DNA of 64,000 nucleotides from Temnothorax longispinosus (GCF_030848805.1 NC_092366.1:20770181-20834180), one strand, 5' to 3'. Positions 1-13,000 are shown, numbered from the stretch's first letter. Numbers and translations are program-made. The notes: generated from the sequence alone by a model not told the origin.

Positions 1-225
1 TTACAGTTACTTACGTAACGAGACGCGCGCGAGGCCCCTCTATCTCTCTCCTCTCTCTCTTTTTCTTTCTTTTTCTTTCTGTCTCTCGATCCGTTCGAGG
101 TCGATTCGGCTCGATCGTCGGATTCGTGCATATGGAAAACGTGCGTGTATGAAAATAGTCGCGAAAACGAAGCGCGTCGCATGCGCGTCGCACGTGCACC
201 GCAAGCGGAAACGTTGCTCACTTAC

Positions 226-1657
226 CTCGTTTCTTGAGCCGTTGCTCTACCTAGGACACTGACAAGAAATCACTGGCGGGTAACAACGCGCCGGTGAACC
301 GCACCGGGCAAAGACCGGGGCTTATTATAAGTCACGACGAGAAAATAACTCGCGGCCGTGATAACTCTCTCGCGCTGTACGAGCGAGCGGACACAATCCG
401 CTCCGACAGTCGGCGGAAAAAGTCGTTTGCGCTACTATATCGCCAGAGAAATAAATACAGGATGAAACGGTCGATTGAATTACCAGAATTACGCCTCGAC
501 GATACCGGCAGACGGCTATCAAACGCGGATATTTGCTGGTATAAAACCCCGATCGTTTCTATAAAAAAATTTTTTATTACTCAACCGACAGCAAATTCTG
601 CGATCGTCATCTCCTGTTTCTCGTGATATACCTATTACAAAGTATAATCGCTCGAATCCTTCATAAACACATGTGATCGTTTATCTCGATACATAATCCA
701 GGATAATAATTCATTTCCGCGAAACACGCGCGTGTCTTCACGTAAAAGCGTATGCAAAATTTTAATAAATATAAAGATCGCATTCCCGATAAGAAAGTTA
801 AATGTACTCACGTGCGCCGCGTTAAATGATCAATGGCGATGGAACTCGGTAATTCATGGAGAACACCTGGATCTGGGAGATCTTTCACGACTGCTTGATC
901 ACAGCTCTCTGAAAATTATAAGAATTTATCATTAAAACGTGACTTTCTTTAAAATCGTAGAATAAATTTTGAATGATCCTTGATGAGAGAACTCTTGATA
1001 AGAATTTTTTATCAATTCATACTTTTATTTAAACCTGTTACGTTTTACAATTTTACCACTCTTAGAAACAAGTGATGAAAATATTTATTAATTTAAAAAT
1101 ACTATATATATTATAACAGTTATTTGTGTGTTTTAACACGTTACACGTATAGCATTATTAGATTTCATTTTTTTTTTACCTTGAACAAAACTCTTCTCCG
1201 TCTCGTCTTCGGTAAGGTGAGAATCGCGCTCAAGTCCGTCCGTTAGCTGCCCGGATACTCTCCAGTCATGTATTTCCTTCCGTAAAATGTAAATCGGATC
1301 ATTGTTGCCCGCGCTGGCGACGCTGGCCTCGTCGAACAAGCGAACCTTGTGTCCCACGTCGTCGCGCACCATTTTATCTTCCCTCCGCGAAAGAAGCCGC
1401 CGTTCGCGGAGACCTCGCGACTTCGTCGCGCAACTTTTTACGGCGTCCCCGTCCTTCGAAGACCGCGTCTTTTGCGGCAACGTTCCCGCGGACACGGGCT
1501 TTTTTCCGTCGAGCACGGACTTCGCGCGTCGCTCGGAAGAAACGTTTCTCGAGGACGCGTCGACGGCAGCGATTCTTCCACGATTGCGATATTTAGCTCC
1601 CTGAGAAATTACAATGACGAAATGTAGAAATAGCGATAAATCGATGTACAATTGCAT
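226..1657 (-). CDS. Unrecognised probably secreted protein, three exons, 3' end outside window
   Basis: Three exons on the minus strand join in phase: 1657-1180, 908-812 and 258-226. Each has a good donor (GTAAAA, GTGAGT, GTAAGT) and a pyrimidine-CAG acceptor; about 202 residues are visible and the frame stays open to the left edge. The start at 1657 gives a hydrophobic N-terminus (MQLYIDLSLFLHFVIVIS) that could be a signal peptide. The rest is basic, Ser/Arg-rich and then acidic, without a domain I recognise. An alternative reading treats ATTTCTCAG at about 1602 as an acceptor, which would remove that N-terminus and put the start elsewhere. A GT donor after a CT-rich stretch near 3379 could belong to a 5' untranslated exon. 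The phase agreement across three exons is the main support; function is unknown. Confidence 0.55.
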
Positions 1658-3471
1658 TGGAATGATAACAAACGACTAAAATAATTAATACCGTGGAAAA
1701 TCATTTCATTATATTTTATTTAAGAATATTATTATCAGACTAAGATCTAGTCCACACAGATTTGAAATGATAATTTCTTTAATTGATTATATATATTACA
1801 TCGTGTTATTTTATTTTATTTATTGAGTAAATTTCGAGACAAAACTTTAAATATAGAATACTAGACAGTTAAACACCAATGTATGTATGTACGTTGTTAT
1901 AAGAAAAAGCGATCGATTGCGACAAGTTACGAAAAAGAGGACTTGCAAAGATCATTCTCCGGCGATGAAATACTGTTGTATGTACCTGCCGCCATGATGT
2001 CAAAATCAAATATAGCAACAAAATATCTCCTTACATATTTCACGCAGTGCATATTAAAATTAAAAAATCCATGTTACATTATATTACGTTACACCTTTAT
2101 TTCTCCATACGTTGAATAGAAATTAACTTCAAATCGGCGTGAATCGCCATAACTTACAATCATGGCAGCGACGCAGTCAGCAACGGGGGACGTGTAAGGA
2201 CGTGTTAGCAACGGGGGTTATAAATCTACGTGGCGGCATCGCGCCGCGAATTAGCGCGCTAAACAATCGCGCGATACGTCATCCCCCCCGCTTCCCCCGA
2301 CATTCGAAAAAAGACGAAAAGCTGTAGTTTTTGATTATTCGCGTGGAATTCCGAGAAAATCGCGCGATGGGCAGACTGACGACGACGGTGACGGCTTAAC
2401 GTGTGAGCGAGTCTGTCTGAAGTTTGTCGCAGGCGCGCGCGACTTGGAACGCACGTACGTGCAGCGCGTTTCAGGTTCGTCGAGCTCGCGGGAAACCCTC
2501 GGCCCTCGGCCGTCAGCTGTCCCGGGCTCGCGCTACCGTAACGGAGACGAGACGTTAAGGAGATGGTCGTGCGGAACGGACGAACTACGGGAACTCAGCT
2601 GAACTTGAACGGCGGAACCCCGACTCGATTTTCCACCGTGAACCTCGGATTCGAAATAAAGATCGTCGAGAGGGATCGAGCCGATGGCGTAAAATCCTAA
2701 AATCCGCCTCTCGATCCACCTTTATGTCTTTGCAATTCGTGTCGAAATTCAGCAAAGTTGTTCTACTCGTCACCCTTCCATATATATCTGCTTATATATA
2801 ATTTATACAATTATTAATTTATGTAATCTATAATTCATAACAGACCTATTTATAGTATCTATAATCGACGCTACGTTTGCCGTGTAATACGAAAAACGCA
2901 AGAGTCCGAATCGAATGTGAAATACGCGAGCGTAAGAAAATAAATAAAAACGCAACGTATTCCTTGCATTCTTCGATCGACTTGTGGATCGTTCAAGGCG
3001 GGCTCTAGAGAAAGAAAGAGGGAAACAGATGATCGACTACCTTGGAAAATGATCTCCGTCGAGAAAACAGCATTTCTTTCTTTACACAAGCAAAACTGCT
3101 TCCCTCGTAATAATATACGGCGCAACAATGACGCGTCGTCTGACGTCTTGTCGTCCCGAAAACAATATGGCGCGTACGATAGGCGAGCATCAACGCGGGC
3201 ACTTTTCGCGCCTCGATCCGACGTCGATAGGGCGGCGCATCTGCCGTTCGTTCCCTGCCGCGCGGGGACGTTTATCGATTTCTTGAAGAAACAGCGATCG
3301 CGCTTAATCCGCCCGGCCGGCCGTTTGACTTTCACCGCGCGCGTTCGGTTTCCGCCCAAAAATTTCTCTCCGCGGACTCACCTTTTAAATGCAGCTGCGG
3401 CTCGGCAAGCAGCTGGGTCCGAAACTCGCGCGCGACCGAGCTTCCCGTAGTTCCCGTATATCGTTTTCGCG

Positions 3472-3514
<43 letters not shown>

Positions 3515-4074
3515 CTTTTGAATAACAGATCCAATCGATAAGACGCTCAAAGGTGATAGAACAGCGTTTCCGGTACCTGCGTTATAAAAGATCCCGAATT
3601 CGAGAGCGATATACGTACGAATAACGTTGAGGGAATCGCACTAATTTAGCGGACGATCGTTCCGACGAGTAACGACGGTTTAAAATTTCATTGAAACGAT
3701 GCGTTGCCAACCGCAAGAATTGAAACCATCTTTGAATGAAAACCGTGAGAAACCAATAAATGCATAAGAAAAACCAAGATCGAAGTTGTTTTTATTTTGC
3801 CTAATAAAATACAGCGAAGATGTATGAAAATGAAGATAAAAAGCAGCTTAGGTGACAGTAGAGAGTATATGGAAATAAATAAAGCTATTTTCAAATTTAT
3901 TTTCGTTTTTGTTATATTTCAGCGTTCCTAAAACACCTTACGTCGTAACTGTATACATATATCGTACGCACGTGCTTGTTTCTAACCTCAAAATCGCCCG
4001 TCATAGTCCGATGCGATATTTACAGGAATAAGCGAACGGTGATAAAAGCTTTGCGCAAATATTGAGCTCTGACA
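1658..4074. other. Spacer with CpG-rich patch between divergent genes
   Basis: No convincing coding exon. The stretch 2350-2600 and the stretch 3120-3440 are CpG-rich and look like promoter or first-exon DNA for the flanking divergent genes (the minus-strand gene ending at 1657 and Tim9). Overlapping open frames at 2871-3450 on both strands lack family resemblance and are taken as chance frames in GC-rich sequence. Confidence 0.4.
3476..3511. repeat. (CT)n microsatellite
   Basis: Uninterrupted CT dinucleotides for about 35 bases, within the CpG-rich spacer upstream of Tim9. Confidence 0.95.
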
Positions 4075-4483
4075 ATGGCGATGCAAGTTCCGACTGACGT
4101 GGATGCCGATCAAATTAAATCTGTATGTATTTCCCGCACTTGAACGATATTTTTTTGCTACGCCGTAAAGCGGTACACGGAATGTTGCGCGAGCTATTTT
4201 TATGGGAACTGCTACACACGTACGATATATAACTCTAACACTATTTGTCTTACAGTTTCGAGACTTCTTAACGTCGTACAATAAACTCTCCGAAATTTGC
4301 TTCGTCGACTGCATAACCGACTTCACGACGCGAGAAGTTAGGGCCAAGGAGGAGAAATGCGCCCTTAACTGCATGGAAAAGTACCTGAAAATGAATCAGA
4401 GAGTGTCTCAACGTTTCCAGGAGTTTCAAATAACTGCCAATGAAAATGTTTTGGCAGCTAAAAGGCAAGGCCAGGCAAATTAG
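4075..4483 (+). CDS. Tim9: Mitochondrial import inner membrane translocase subunit Tim9
   Basis: Small Tim chaperone of the mitochondrial intermembrane space; with Tim10 it escorts hydrophobic carrier precursors from TOM to the TIM22 complex. Two exons, 4075-4122 and 4256-4483, are joined by a 133-base intron (GTATGT...TTACAG) in phase 0 and give 91 residues, the family's usual size. Both CX3C motifs are present (Cys31/Cys35 and Cys51/Cys55), which form the two disulfides of the helical hairpin. The stretch DFTTREV and the end of the second helix (YLKMNQRVSQRFQEFQ) match animal Tim9 closely. The start at 4075 is followed by a second ATG two codons later; either gives a normal N-terminus. An AATAAA signal lies at 4557-4562. 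There is no presequence, as expected for a MIA40 substrate. Confidence 0.96.
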
Positions 4484-5003
4484 GTTCGTCAGTAAAACTG
4501 TGTAGATAAACATCTTATCATGAGCCTCTATTCGAATCTTCGTATCATAAGATTACAATAAACATTTCTTGAATACCTCTCTACATGACGGTCTATTCAT
4601 TCAGTGTCTAATGGATATATTTGTTCGAGATTTAAAAACGTTTTATTTTGAAATTAAAAAACATTGATTGTACAATAAATTATGTACTGTAATGTATTGT
4701 AATATAAAATGTTGAACATGTAAATTATGGGAGCGACGGAGTTAATGTGTATGTTATATGAGTAAATAATGACTTGTTCTATCTTTTTAATATGAACATG
4801 AAAGTTAATTTGACTCTCTGAATCACATTAGCCTTAGATCCTTAATACTAACATTATAATTTATCCCATTTTTATAACGTCTGCATATAAATATTAAATT
4901 TTTACATCAATTTGTAATAATATGAATAACTATACATTTATTTGTCAATTAAAACTTACAGTAAAATACTTATTTGTACAGTTTAGAATATCTTAATATG
5001 ATC
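4484..5003. other. Tim9 3' UTR and AT-rich spacer
   Basis: AT-rich sequence with the Tim9 polyadenylation signal at 4557. I see no other gene in it. Confidence 0.6.
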
Positions 5004-5109
5004 CCCAGGTAGCAATTAATGTCTAAAAGACATCATAAAGACATCTTTAAGATTTCTGGCATCTTAAAGACATCTTTATGATGTCTTTTAGACATTAATG
5101 CTACCTGGG
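5004..5109. mobile_element. Palindromic MITE, CCCAGGTAGCA family, copy 1
   Basis: A 106-base near-perfect palindrome starting CCCAGGTAGCA and ending TGCTACCTGGG. The arms contain repeats of AGACATC(TT) and meet around TTTCTGGCA. It lies in the spacer between Tim9 and the GPATCH2-like gene. A nearly identical copy sits at 9178-9285, and a third with the same ends but different arms at 55386-55484. No clear target-site duplication at this copy. Confidence 0.85.
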
Positions 5110-5243
5110 ATCATTATGAATATTAACATTTCTAATAGCATAATAATTTATACAAAAAACTTGCGTATACATGAACGTACATACACGTATATACAGATTA
5201 GTCAGAAAAACAATAAATACATATATACTTGTATTGTATATAT

Positions 5244-7167
5244 TTAACTAGATTTGGAATGTCCAAAATCAGGAAACTTTGGTTTTCCTTGTACTTCTAT
5301 GTCCATGCTTTCGCTCTCCCATTCGAACGAAGAAAATGTTTGTACGTTTGCTTGTATGGAGCTCAGATTACTTTGCGCTTGATTTACGATTTGCGGGCTG
5401 AAGCTCGTGCTGGAAATCTGAGGCTCCTCGGTTTGCATCGTCGAATCTGAGTTGGGTGAATTCGGAGGTGTTTTACGCAGTCTCTTGTAGTCTGAGAATC
5501 TGTTCAACGATACCTGGTCTACGCATACAGCTTGAGTGGTGTGCCGCGTTTTGTACAATATCGGACAGCCTTGATCGCCCTTCATGCTTAAACTGTACAA
5601 ATTGGCGAGTCGACGCAGCTTCTCTCGCTCGGGTTGTCGCATAGGATGGAGTTTCAGCTCGCTCTGAGTTGGATCTTGCAGGAATCGCGAGACCTTCTCG
5701 TTGGCCGACGTGATGATGGAGTAACCGGGCTTGTTGTCGACGTGGCGTCGCCCGGCACGGATCTCTCTACCGCTCAAGCCCTCGCGAATGCGTTGTATTC
5801 TTTGTTTGTAGTTCTTCTTCGCCTCTGCAACCAAGTGTTCGCCGTGTAATATCATTTGGAAGGTCGAATCCGACGTGGCTTTGTCGTCGCTGGTACTCTC
5901 CCCGTCGTCCCGCCAACTCGACTCTCCGATCCAATCCGACTGTTCGTCGTCTCCTGCAAGAATTAAACTTTGTAATATGTTACGTGATACCTTGTATATT
6001 CGGTGCTGTGCCTTTGAATCCTCCAGACATACCTTCTCTATCCTCATCATTTGTAATAAGACCCGCCTCTGAATCGCTGGACGAAATGCTGGAACTAGAT
6101 ATACGAGAACAATCTACGGTATCCTCGCCTTGCATTTTATCCCGATTTTTCGGTTTTGAATTTTTGGTTGGTTTAGGCACTCTCATCTCGCAATCTATCG
6201 AACGTTCTCTACACGATCTCTTACGTTTTCCACACCTGTAACGCACAAAATTACGTCATTATATACTCATTCTTCCTTATATAGAAGAAATAAATGATTA
6301 AATTATATTTCCTTACCATATAGCGCCGTATCTATTTTTACAATCGCGAAAGATGCGTTTCTTTCCGCCGAACGTTGAAGTCGACATAATTGCCACTGCT
6401 TGAGAAGTGGACGCATTAGAGTCGGAATCGATCGCCATTCTCTTGAACTTCCTCTTGCGTCTGGTGTTCGCTCTTGGCACAAAATTTTCATTCACCGAAT
6501 CGCTCTCGATGTTACTGACGTTATTTAAGTTTGGGAAATGCGCGAAACGTTTAGTCTGATTGGTATCGTCGCTGTCGGACTGATACTTCGAAACGTTGGC
6601 AGTTTTCGGAATGCGAATTTCGCAAATGGAAGATGAGCTGTCGTCCGAATGTTTGTTCATAGTTAGAGCCGCTGCAAAGACATACATTAAATTATTTAAC
6701 ACGCTCGGATAAACGGCATCGCACTTTAATTCTCGAACAGGATCACGTTACTTTAATTCTCCAAGATTACACGCAATTAATATTTGACTTCTGTTATGTC
6801 GTCTAGCAATTGGTTTCTACAAAGATAATCTTGACCGGGTGCTTCGGAGAGGTAAACTGTAATTAACCATTGCAATTTATAGGTGCAATTAGCAAAAAAA
6901 TGCTAAATGCTTAAGATATCCTCTGTCTACTTTTAATTTAATCCGACGTTTGATTTGAACGTTTCAGATTTCTGACGTCGCATCGAATCGTTATTATCCC
7001 TTACACTTACGAATATTCCCCGTGGAGCGGGCTCTCCTCCTGATGCCCCATCTGCGCCTGAGATTCGCACTATTGCTGCTCTCTTCCAGTGCCAAAGTCA
7101 AATCGTGCACAAGAGCCTCCATTTTTACTCTTAAATCCGCCGGTACAGCTTTCAGAACACGCTCCAT
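5244..7167 (-). CDS. GPATCH2/GPATCH2L-like nuclear protein, four exons
   Basis: Minus-strand exons 7167-7011, 6671-6317, 6235-6033 and 5953-5244 join in phase (total 1425 bases, 474 residues), close to vertebrate GPATCH2L length. Family marks: the N-terminal MEALVHDLTLALEES block (from residue 16), a basic RRKRKFKRMA segment, and an acidic block containing SDSEAGLITNDEDREG followed across a splice by GDDEQSDW (about residues 225-246). These match GPATCH2 and GPATCH2L in order. The glycine-rich G-patch itself is not visible, so the protein is organised like GPATCH2L. The upstream in-frame ATG at 7167 adds 15 residues to the conserved start at 7122; either could be used. Serine-rich acidic regions suggest disorder and phosphorylation. 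Cellular role is not established; nuclear location is inferred from the basic clusters. The promoter probably lies in the CpG-rich DNA from 7200 to 8150. Confidence 0.85.
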
Positions 7168-8126
7168 TTGAAGGATGCGTTTTTTGCTGCAAAACCATCA
7201 GGCGAACTTTAATCGGCCGATCCCATCAATTTGATAATCGCGCGCAATTAACACGAGTAATCGAAGACACGAGTACACGGTGTATACGAATTTACATGGC
7301 GACTGTGGTCGCGCTCTACCATACTCGCGACATCGTCTCTCAACGAGCGACATTTAACAATGAAATTGTCAAAATTACAGGCTCTACGATCCACGTTAAC
7401 GTTCGAACGCGCGACACGCGTACATTTCTCAATTACGGCAATTAATTCGCGAGGTCGAGTCGCGGCCCGTACACGGAAAATACACGGGGTATGCTTATTC
7501 ACACATCTGGACGGGGGTTATCGTTCCTACGACGTGGATCTGTGCCGGACGAGCGACGCGATTAATTCGCGATCCATTCTTCGGGGATTAGGAAGGACGG
7601 GCGTCGGATCTCGTTGGCGTGTCTCTCGTGCGGACAACGGGAACGCGCGGACGATGCGGCGCCGAAAAGCGGTGTCTCCATCGGGGATATACACGTATAT
7701 CCGCGATACGTCAATCGCCGAGGAGGGGGTCAAAACAAATCGCGATTGCGTCGGGGGCGTCGGGGCCTTTTAACTCTCCCGTCCCGTCGTCCCGTCGCGT
7801 CGTCGGCCGTGTGTGATGAACAATATACGTAACATCCTGCTTCGCTCTCTCTCACCTCTTACAAGTAATGTCCATGAGTCTCTCGCCTCAAAACTGTCTC
7901 ATTGTCAAACGCGGTCCGCCCTGTCCGACCGACAATGAAATGTTAAAGGGAGAGGACGCCGATGATCAATTATACGAGGGCTCTGTCGGGTCGCCGAACT
8001 ATTTTCCACTGTAACGTATTGTTGTATGCCCGCACGTCGCAGAAAGGTAAACGAACGGTACATATACACACGCTCGTTCGGGATCGTGCGTGCGATTGTG
8101 CGACGCGTAGGTCGCTTCATGAGAAC
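7168..8126. other. CpG-rich promoter-like region upstream of the GPATCH2-like gene
   Basis: Rich in CpG and free of convincing exons. A TTTTGCAG just upstream of 7190 on the minus strand could be an acceptor for a non-coding first exon. Short open frames here on both strands have no family resemblance. Confidence 0.4.
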
Positions 8127-8787
8127 TCGACCTCGATCGGAGCGAACTATTGAAACTATCCGTCGTGCTAGAAACGTCTAAAATATAGAATAACTAGAAT
8201 AAGAGTACCGTGAGAAAGGTTGAATTTAAAAACAATAATGCTGAAACGAACAAAGGCAAAGAGCAAAAGTGACGAGAGAGAGAGGAAGGACGAGAGTCCT
8301 CGATGACTTATAGATTCGCTTGGACTAAATTCGGATTAATTTAATCGGCAATTAATTTGCCAAGTAATATCCCCGTAGTTTGTTAACATGGATAGAACCA
8401 TCAATTTTTTATCGTTTAATATATTTGAAAGAAAAAGAGACTAGATCAGATTAGATTAGGGCAGATGACAGAAGAGAGAGAAAATCGACTTCGACCGGAG
8501 CAAACTATCCGTCGCGATAGAAATTTTGAAATATAGAATAAGTAGAAGAGTATCGTGAGAAAAGTTGAATTTAAAAATAATGCTGAAACAAAGAGAGGCA
8601 AAGAGCAAAATGGCAAGCGAGAGGAAGAACGAGAGTCTTCGATGTCTAGATTTATTTTAACCAATTTAATTCGGATTAATCGGCAATTAATGCCAAGTAA
8701 TATTTGTATAATAGTTTATTTTAACATGGATAGAATTATCAATTTTTTGTCGTTTAATACATTTGAAAGAAAGAGAGATTAGATTAG
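8127..8787. repeat. Diverged tandem duplication, about 300-335 bases per unit
   Basis: The block from 8127 to about 8460 is repeated, with substitutions and small gaps, from 8487 to about 8787. Landmarks in the same order in both are: a start like CGACCTCGATCGGAGC, AAATATAGAATAA, AATAATGCTGAAAC, GGCAAAGAGCAAAA, GGATTAAT...CGGCAATTAAT, TTAACATGGATAGAA, ATCAATTTTT and TTAGATTAGGG. There is no open frame of note. It lies between two divergent genes. Confidence 0.85.
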
Positions 8788-9177
8788 GGACGACGAATTG
8801 TATAAGCGAGAATTCCTTAGAACTAGAAAAAGAATAAAAGTAAGTTGAACCAAGATTAAAGGTAATTTAAGCTATACATTGGTAGAAATGGATAATAATT
8901 AACCTTGCGAGTTAAATTAATGCGGGTTAATTTTAATTTTGGTTTAACTTATTTTTTTATCTTTTTTCAATTCTTAAAATTAGAAAATAGATTAAAGTTA
9001 AACTGCATTGGTACAAATGGACATTAATCGATTAAGTTAATCGGAGTTTGTGGTCTTTCCACTTTTTCGCAGCATCTGCATTTTGCAAAAATTGTAAAAA
9101 AAAATGTTACAATTTTGTGTTCGCGCAACAATGTATAGTTTTGTATATTCTATTTGATTTATATAAGCGCACACAAA

Positions 9178-9285
9178 CCCAGGTAGCAATTAATGCCTAA
9201 AAGACATATCATAAAGACATCTTTAAGATTTCTGGCATCTTAAAGACATCTTTATGATGTCTTTTAGACATTAATGCTACCTGGG
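9178..9285. mobile_element. Palindromic MITE, CCCAGGTAGCA family, copy 2
   Basis: A 108-base palindrome almost identical to the copy at 5004-5109, differing by a few bases in the left arm. It is flanked by AA on both sides, a possible 2-base target duplication. It lies upstream of the MBD/F-box gene. Confidence 0.85.
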
Positions 9286-9299
9286 AATATTCAAAAGTG

Positions 9300-10023
9300 T
9301 TCAAATATTAATTTTTTTTAGATGGTCGAGAACAAATTCCATGACGATTAGATGCGTTCCAAAAGTCATGGAAAAAAGAGTCGCGAAGTGAGCGCGCATG
9401 CGCGAGCGGCGTAAAATCCGGCGGTTAGAACGCGGCATGAGCCATCGCTGGCCACGGCCATCAACGGCCATTTCCGGTACTCTGTCGCGCAGGACAGACG
9501 CTCCGCGAGTGTTTCCGAGGCTCGGCACCGACCTTTCGCACGGAATCCTCGTGTCAGCCGCGAGCGTAGTGGCGACGGCCCCGGCGGTTTTGGTCGCGCG
9601 AGCAGCGTGCACGGCGTGATGCGCGTTCGCTCACGGACGTGCCCGACGTAGCGCCGTTGTGTAAATAGCGCGTAGTGGTCGTCTGCGCACGCCCGGTGCG
9701 CATCCGCGGCCAGATGAGCGCGCGATCGCGTCGCGGTAGGTAGACGCGAGGGGGGAAGGGTGCGAGCTGCGAGGGGAAACTGAAACTGTGAACTGCGGTA
9801 GGCACGCGGGTGAGAAAGAGAGAGGGGCGGAGGAACGAAAACGCGAGAGGAGCAGGAGAGCGAGACGGCAGACGGGCCGAATAGCTGTGCTCGCGATAAT
9901 CGCCCATCTATTTGACGGTAATCACCGAGTGGAGGTACGAAGCGATAACGTTACTTTCTGCCTGGCGTCGATCGGCACAGACGGCAGCGTTGCTCGGAGT
10001 ATCGGAGACCGCGCGATTCCGTG
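9300..10023 (+). promoter_or_regulatory. CpG-rich promoter and 5' leader of the MBD/F-box gene
   Basis: GC content and CpG density rise sharply from about 9370 to the start codon at 10024, in contrast to the AT-rich DNA before it. No TATA box is evident. The transcription start is not determinable from sequence alone. Confidence 0.45.
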
Positions 10024-13000
10024 ATGGACGGCGCGAACGTGAATGGCGGGAACGCCGCGGTACCGCGGGAGGATTCTAACCTCGAAATTGGCAGCGGCAG
10101 CGGCGGCGGCGGCAGCAGTGCTAGTGGTGGTACGGGTACGTCGATCGTGCCGATGGTGGAGACGCAGAACTCGAGCGACAAGGCGCAAGTGATGGCGGGT
10201 GGTAACGCGGACGCGCAGGAGGTTAACGGCGAGCTGAGAGGCACGCCGAAGAAGCACGGCACGTCGCTTCCCCGCAGGAGGCTGAGAAAGTTCAAGGCCA
10301 ACTCTACGGGCACGATGGAGATCGACACGGCGGAGGCGCCTGGGACGAGGGGACGCAAGCGCAAGCTCTCGGAGTACGAAGACGCCAGCTCCGAGGGCTC
10401 CGAGGAGTTCAACGGCTTCGACTCCCAAGGACTCGAACTTCAACCGGGTAGTCACGTTCTAAACAAACTCATTGGTAGGTCGTGACACTCTTTATTGTCA
10501 ACAGGAAGACTGATTACGTATCCTAAAAGCATTTTGATTTTTTATGTATTTTTCTTGAAACTGTTGAATAAGTTAAGAGAAACAGATTGGGAGATTGGGG
10601 TTCTCGGTGCATAATTTGTCTAAAAATTTTTTCATCTACTTTTGGTATTTTAAGGAAGATATGATTGAATAATAATTGAGATGTAATATAAGGTATTGCT
10701 ATTTTTTTTATAAGATATAGACAGCATTTGTTTTATTCATTGGAGTAGTTCAGTAGTCTAAAGGTGAGATTTCATGAGCAGTGAAATGCAGCAGCAGCGA
10801 GCAGCAGTTTAGTTATTTCGGGCTTCAGTGTACTGGCAGTGTATACTGTGTATAGGTCAGAACTTCGAGGAGCAAAAATTTGCACCCGGAAGTGAGTCAA
10901 ACTAGGTTAGTAATTTCTAGAAAATTATTAAACTGCTGCTCGCTGCTGCTGCATTTCACTGCTCATGAAAATCTACCTTTACTGTGATAATTATATTGTT
11001 CAATTTATTAAATAATTAAAATAATTTTAATTTCTATTAGGAGCTTAGATAATTATGAATTTAACGTTCTTTATTACAGCCGAAGCGGAAATAGCAGAAG
11101 CACAACTAACAAAACGTATAAAATATTCAACGAGGGCTTACGATGCTCGAGAAAAGATAGATGACAATCACGACTTTGATGACATGAGAACGTACGTTTA
11201 CGAAACGGATAGTTTTGAACATTTGGATATGACAAAGATTAAAAAAGAAAAGGAGTCCGATAAGTCGGAAACAGATTCTATTGATGTACCAAATAGCATA
11301 GATTCCGAAGTTGAACCAAACAAAATTGATATAACTTCCAATAGATCGGCAAATTCATCATCGGCGGCAAGTAGTCCCTCTGCAACGTCGCAAAGATCAA
11401 AGAGTAGCCTCGTTTCTGGTGGTGCCAGTCCAGGGGGGAAGCAGAAAACTCCTGTTGACATGTCCAATCCTTTATACAAAGAGCCATTTAAATACGGATG
11501 GAAACGAGAATTAGTATTTAGGGCTAGTCATGACTCTTCCTTCAAAAAAATGGCTGATATATATTACTACACACCAAAGGGGAAAAAGGTCAGGAGTTTT
11601 AGAGAAGTTGCAGAATCTCGTAAGTATGCGGAAAAAAGTAATTAAATCATATAGATATAGATATATATATAAATGTATATATATACAAATATATGGGTAT
11701 GTGTGAACATTTTTACAGTTAATTCAGAGCAGTTGTCTATGGAAAATTTCACATTCTTTAAAGAACCTATTGGGCTTAATGATCCAGAAAAAGAGGTTAT
11801 TCGAGATGCTAAAAGATCACGAGTACGTTTTCAGCTCTTATATTTTTAAGTTTTACTGTGTTACAAAACATTACTATATAAATAATGTATTAATTTAATT
11901 GTCTTTCAAGTCTTAAGCTCATAAGTTTTTTTTTAAAATGATGATTGGATATCTGTTGGACATTGCAGGGATCTATGGGTGGATCTGCAAAGAAATATAA
12001 TAAAAAAGTTGTATCAATAAAGAAGACAGTACAGGAACCTGTAACAAAGAAATCAGAACCTGCGACGAGAAAATCGTTAAATGAACCTAGCACATCAAGA
12101 AAGCAGCCGGCACAAGAACCTCCTACTGCTGCACCTGCACCTCCACCTACTGAAACTTCAAAATTTGTTCCTGCGCCTGTGTCAGTACCTACAAAGACAG
12201 CTAAAACGGCAAAAGCACCTCCAGCATATAAAAGAACAACAACAAAGAAAACTCCTCAAATAAGTATGTTCTTATATTGGAGGCTTATGTTTATATGTAT
12301 TGTGTTATCTTTTATTCTCTATTTTATTACACAGCCCCAATAACTTAATACATAATTTGGGGATATATTTGTTTAAATTTTTGTACTGTTTCTCTTTGTC
12401 TTACAATTTTAAGTAAATATAAGTGTTTAAAAGAATATCTTTCCTGTTATTTTTTATTACAAAATCGTCATTCTCATGAGTATTCTGAAATTTGCATAGC
12501 AGAAATGAAATCAACTGAGGAAAGCGAGATGCTTCCACCTCAGCGGAGTACAGCAAATACGAGAAGAAGTCAACAACCAGTTGAGAAGGTTATACCAGTC
12601 AAAACCAAAAGATTGTTAACGTGAGTATTTATTTAATTTCACTTTTATTATATAGGAGTTTAGTGCATTACATTCGATATTACTGATTTAAGGAAAATAA
12701 AATCTGTAAAAAGATGAAAGGACAGTATTGAATCATCCATGAAATAAAACAAAAATTTTAGGCATTTAGCATATATAATAGATTCTTTAATTTAAAACAA
12801 GAAAGAAAATTTCAATATAATTTACATATAAAAGAAAGATATAATAAATCTGTTTAAACTAACACATTAAGAAATAGAAACTTATTATTATATATAATTA
12901 TGCGTAATGTTCAACACAAAACAATCAATTTTATTAGTATAATTTAATTAAAAACACAATCTTATTATGATTAGCATCTTATAAATTATGCTATGTTGTT

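Noticed and set aside
2871..3450. Overlapping long open frames on both strands (162 and 133 codons)
   Set aside because: They lie in CpG-rich promoter-like DNA, overlap each other antisense and resemble nothing known.
5480..5800. R3H-like domain in the GPATCH2-like protein (HPMRQPEREKLRRLANLYSL)
   Set aside because: The helical pattern resembles R3H, but the Arg-x3-His motif is missing and the segment fits the C-terminal region of GPATCH2L.
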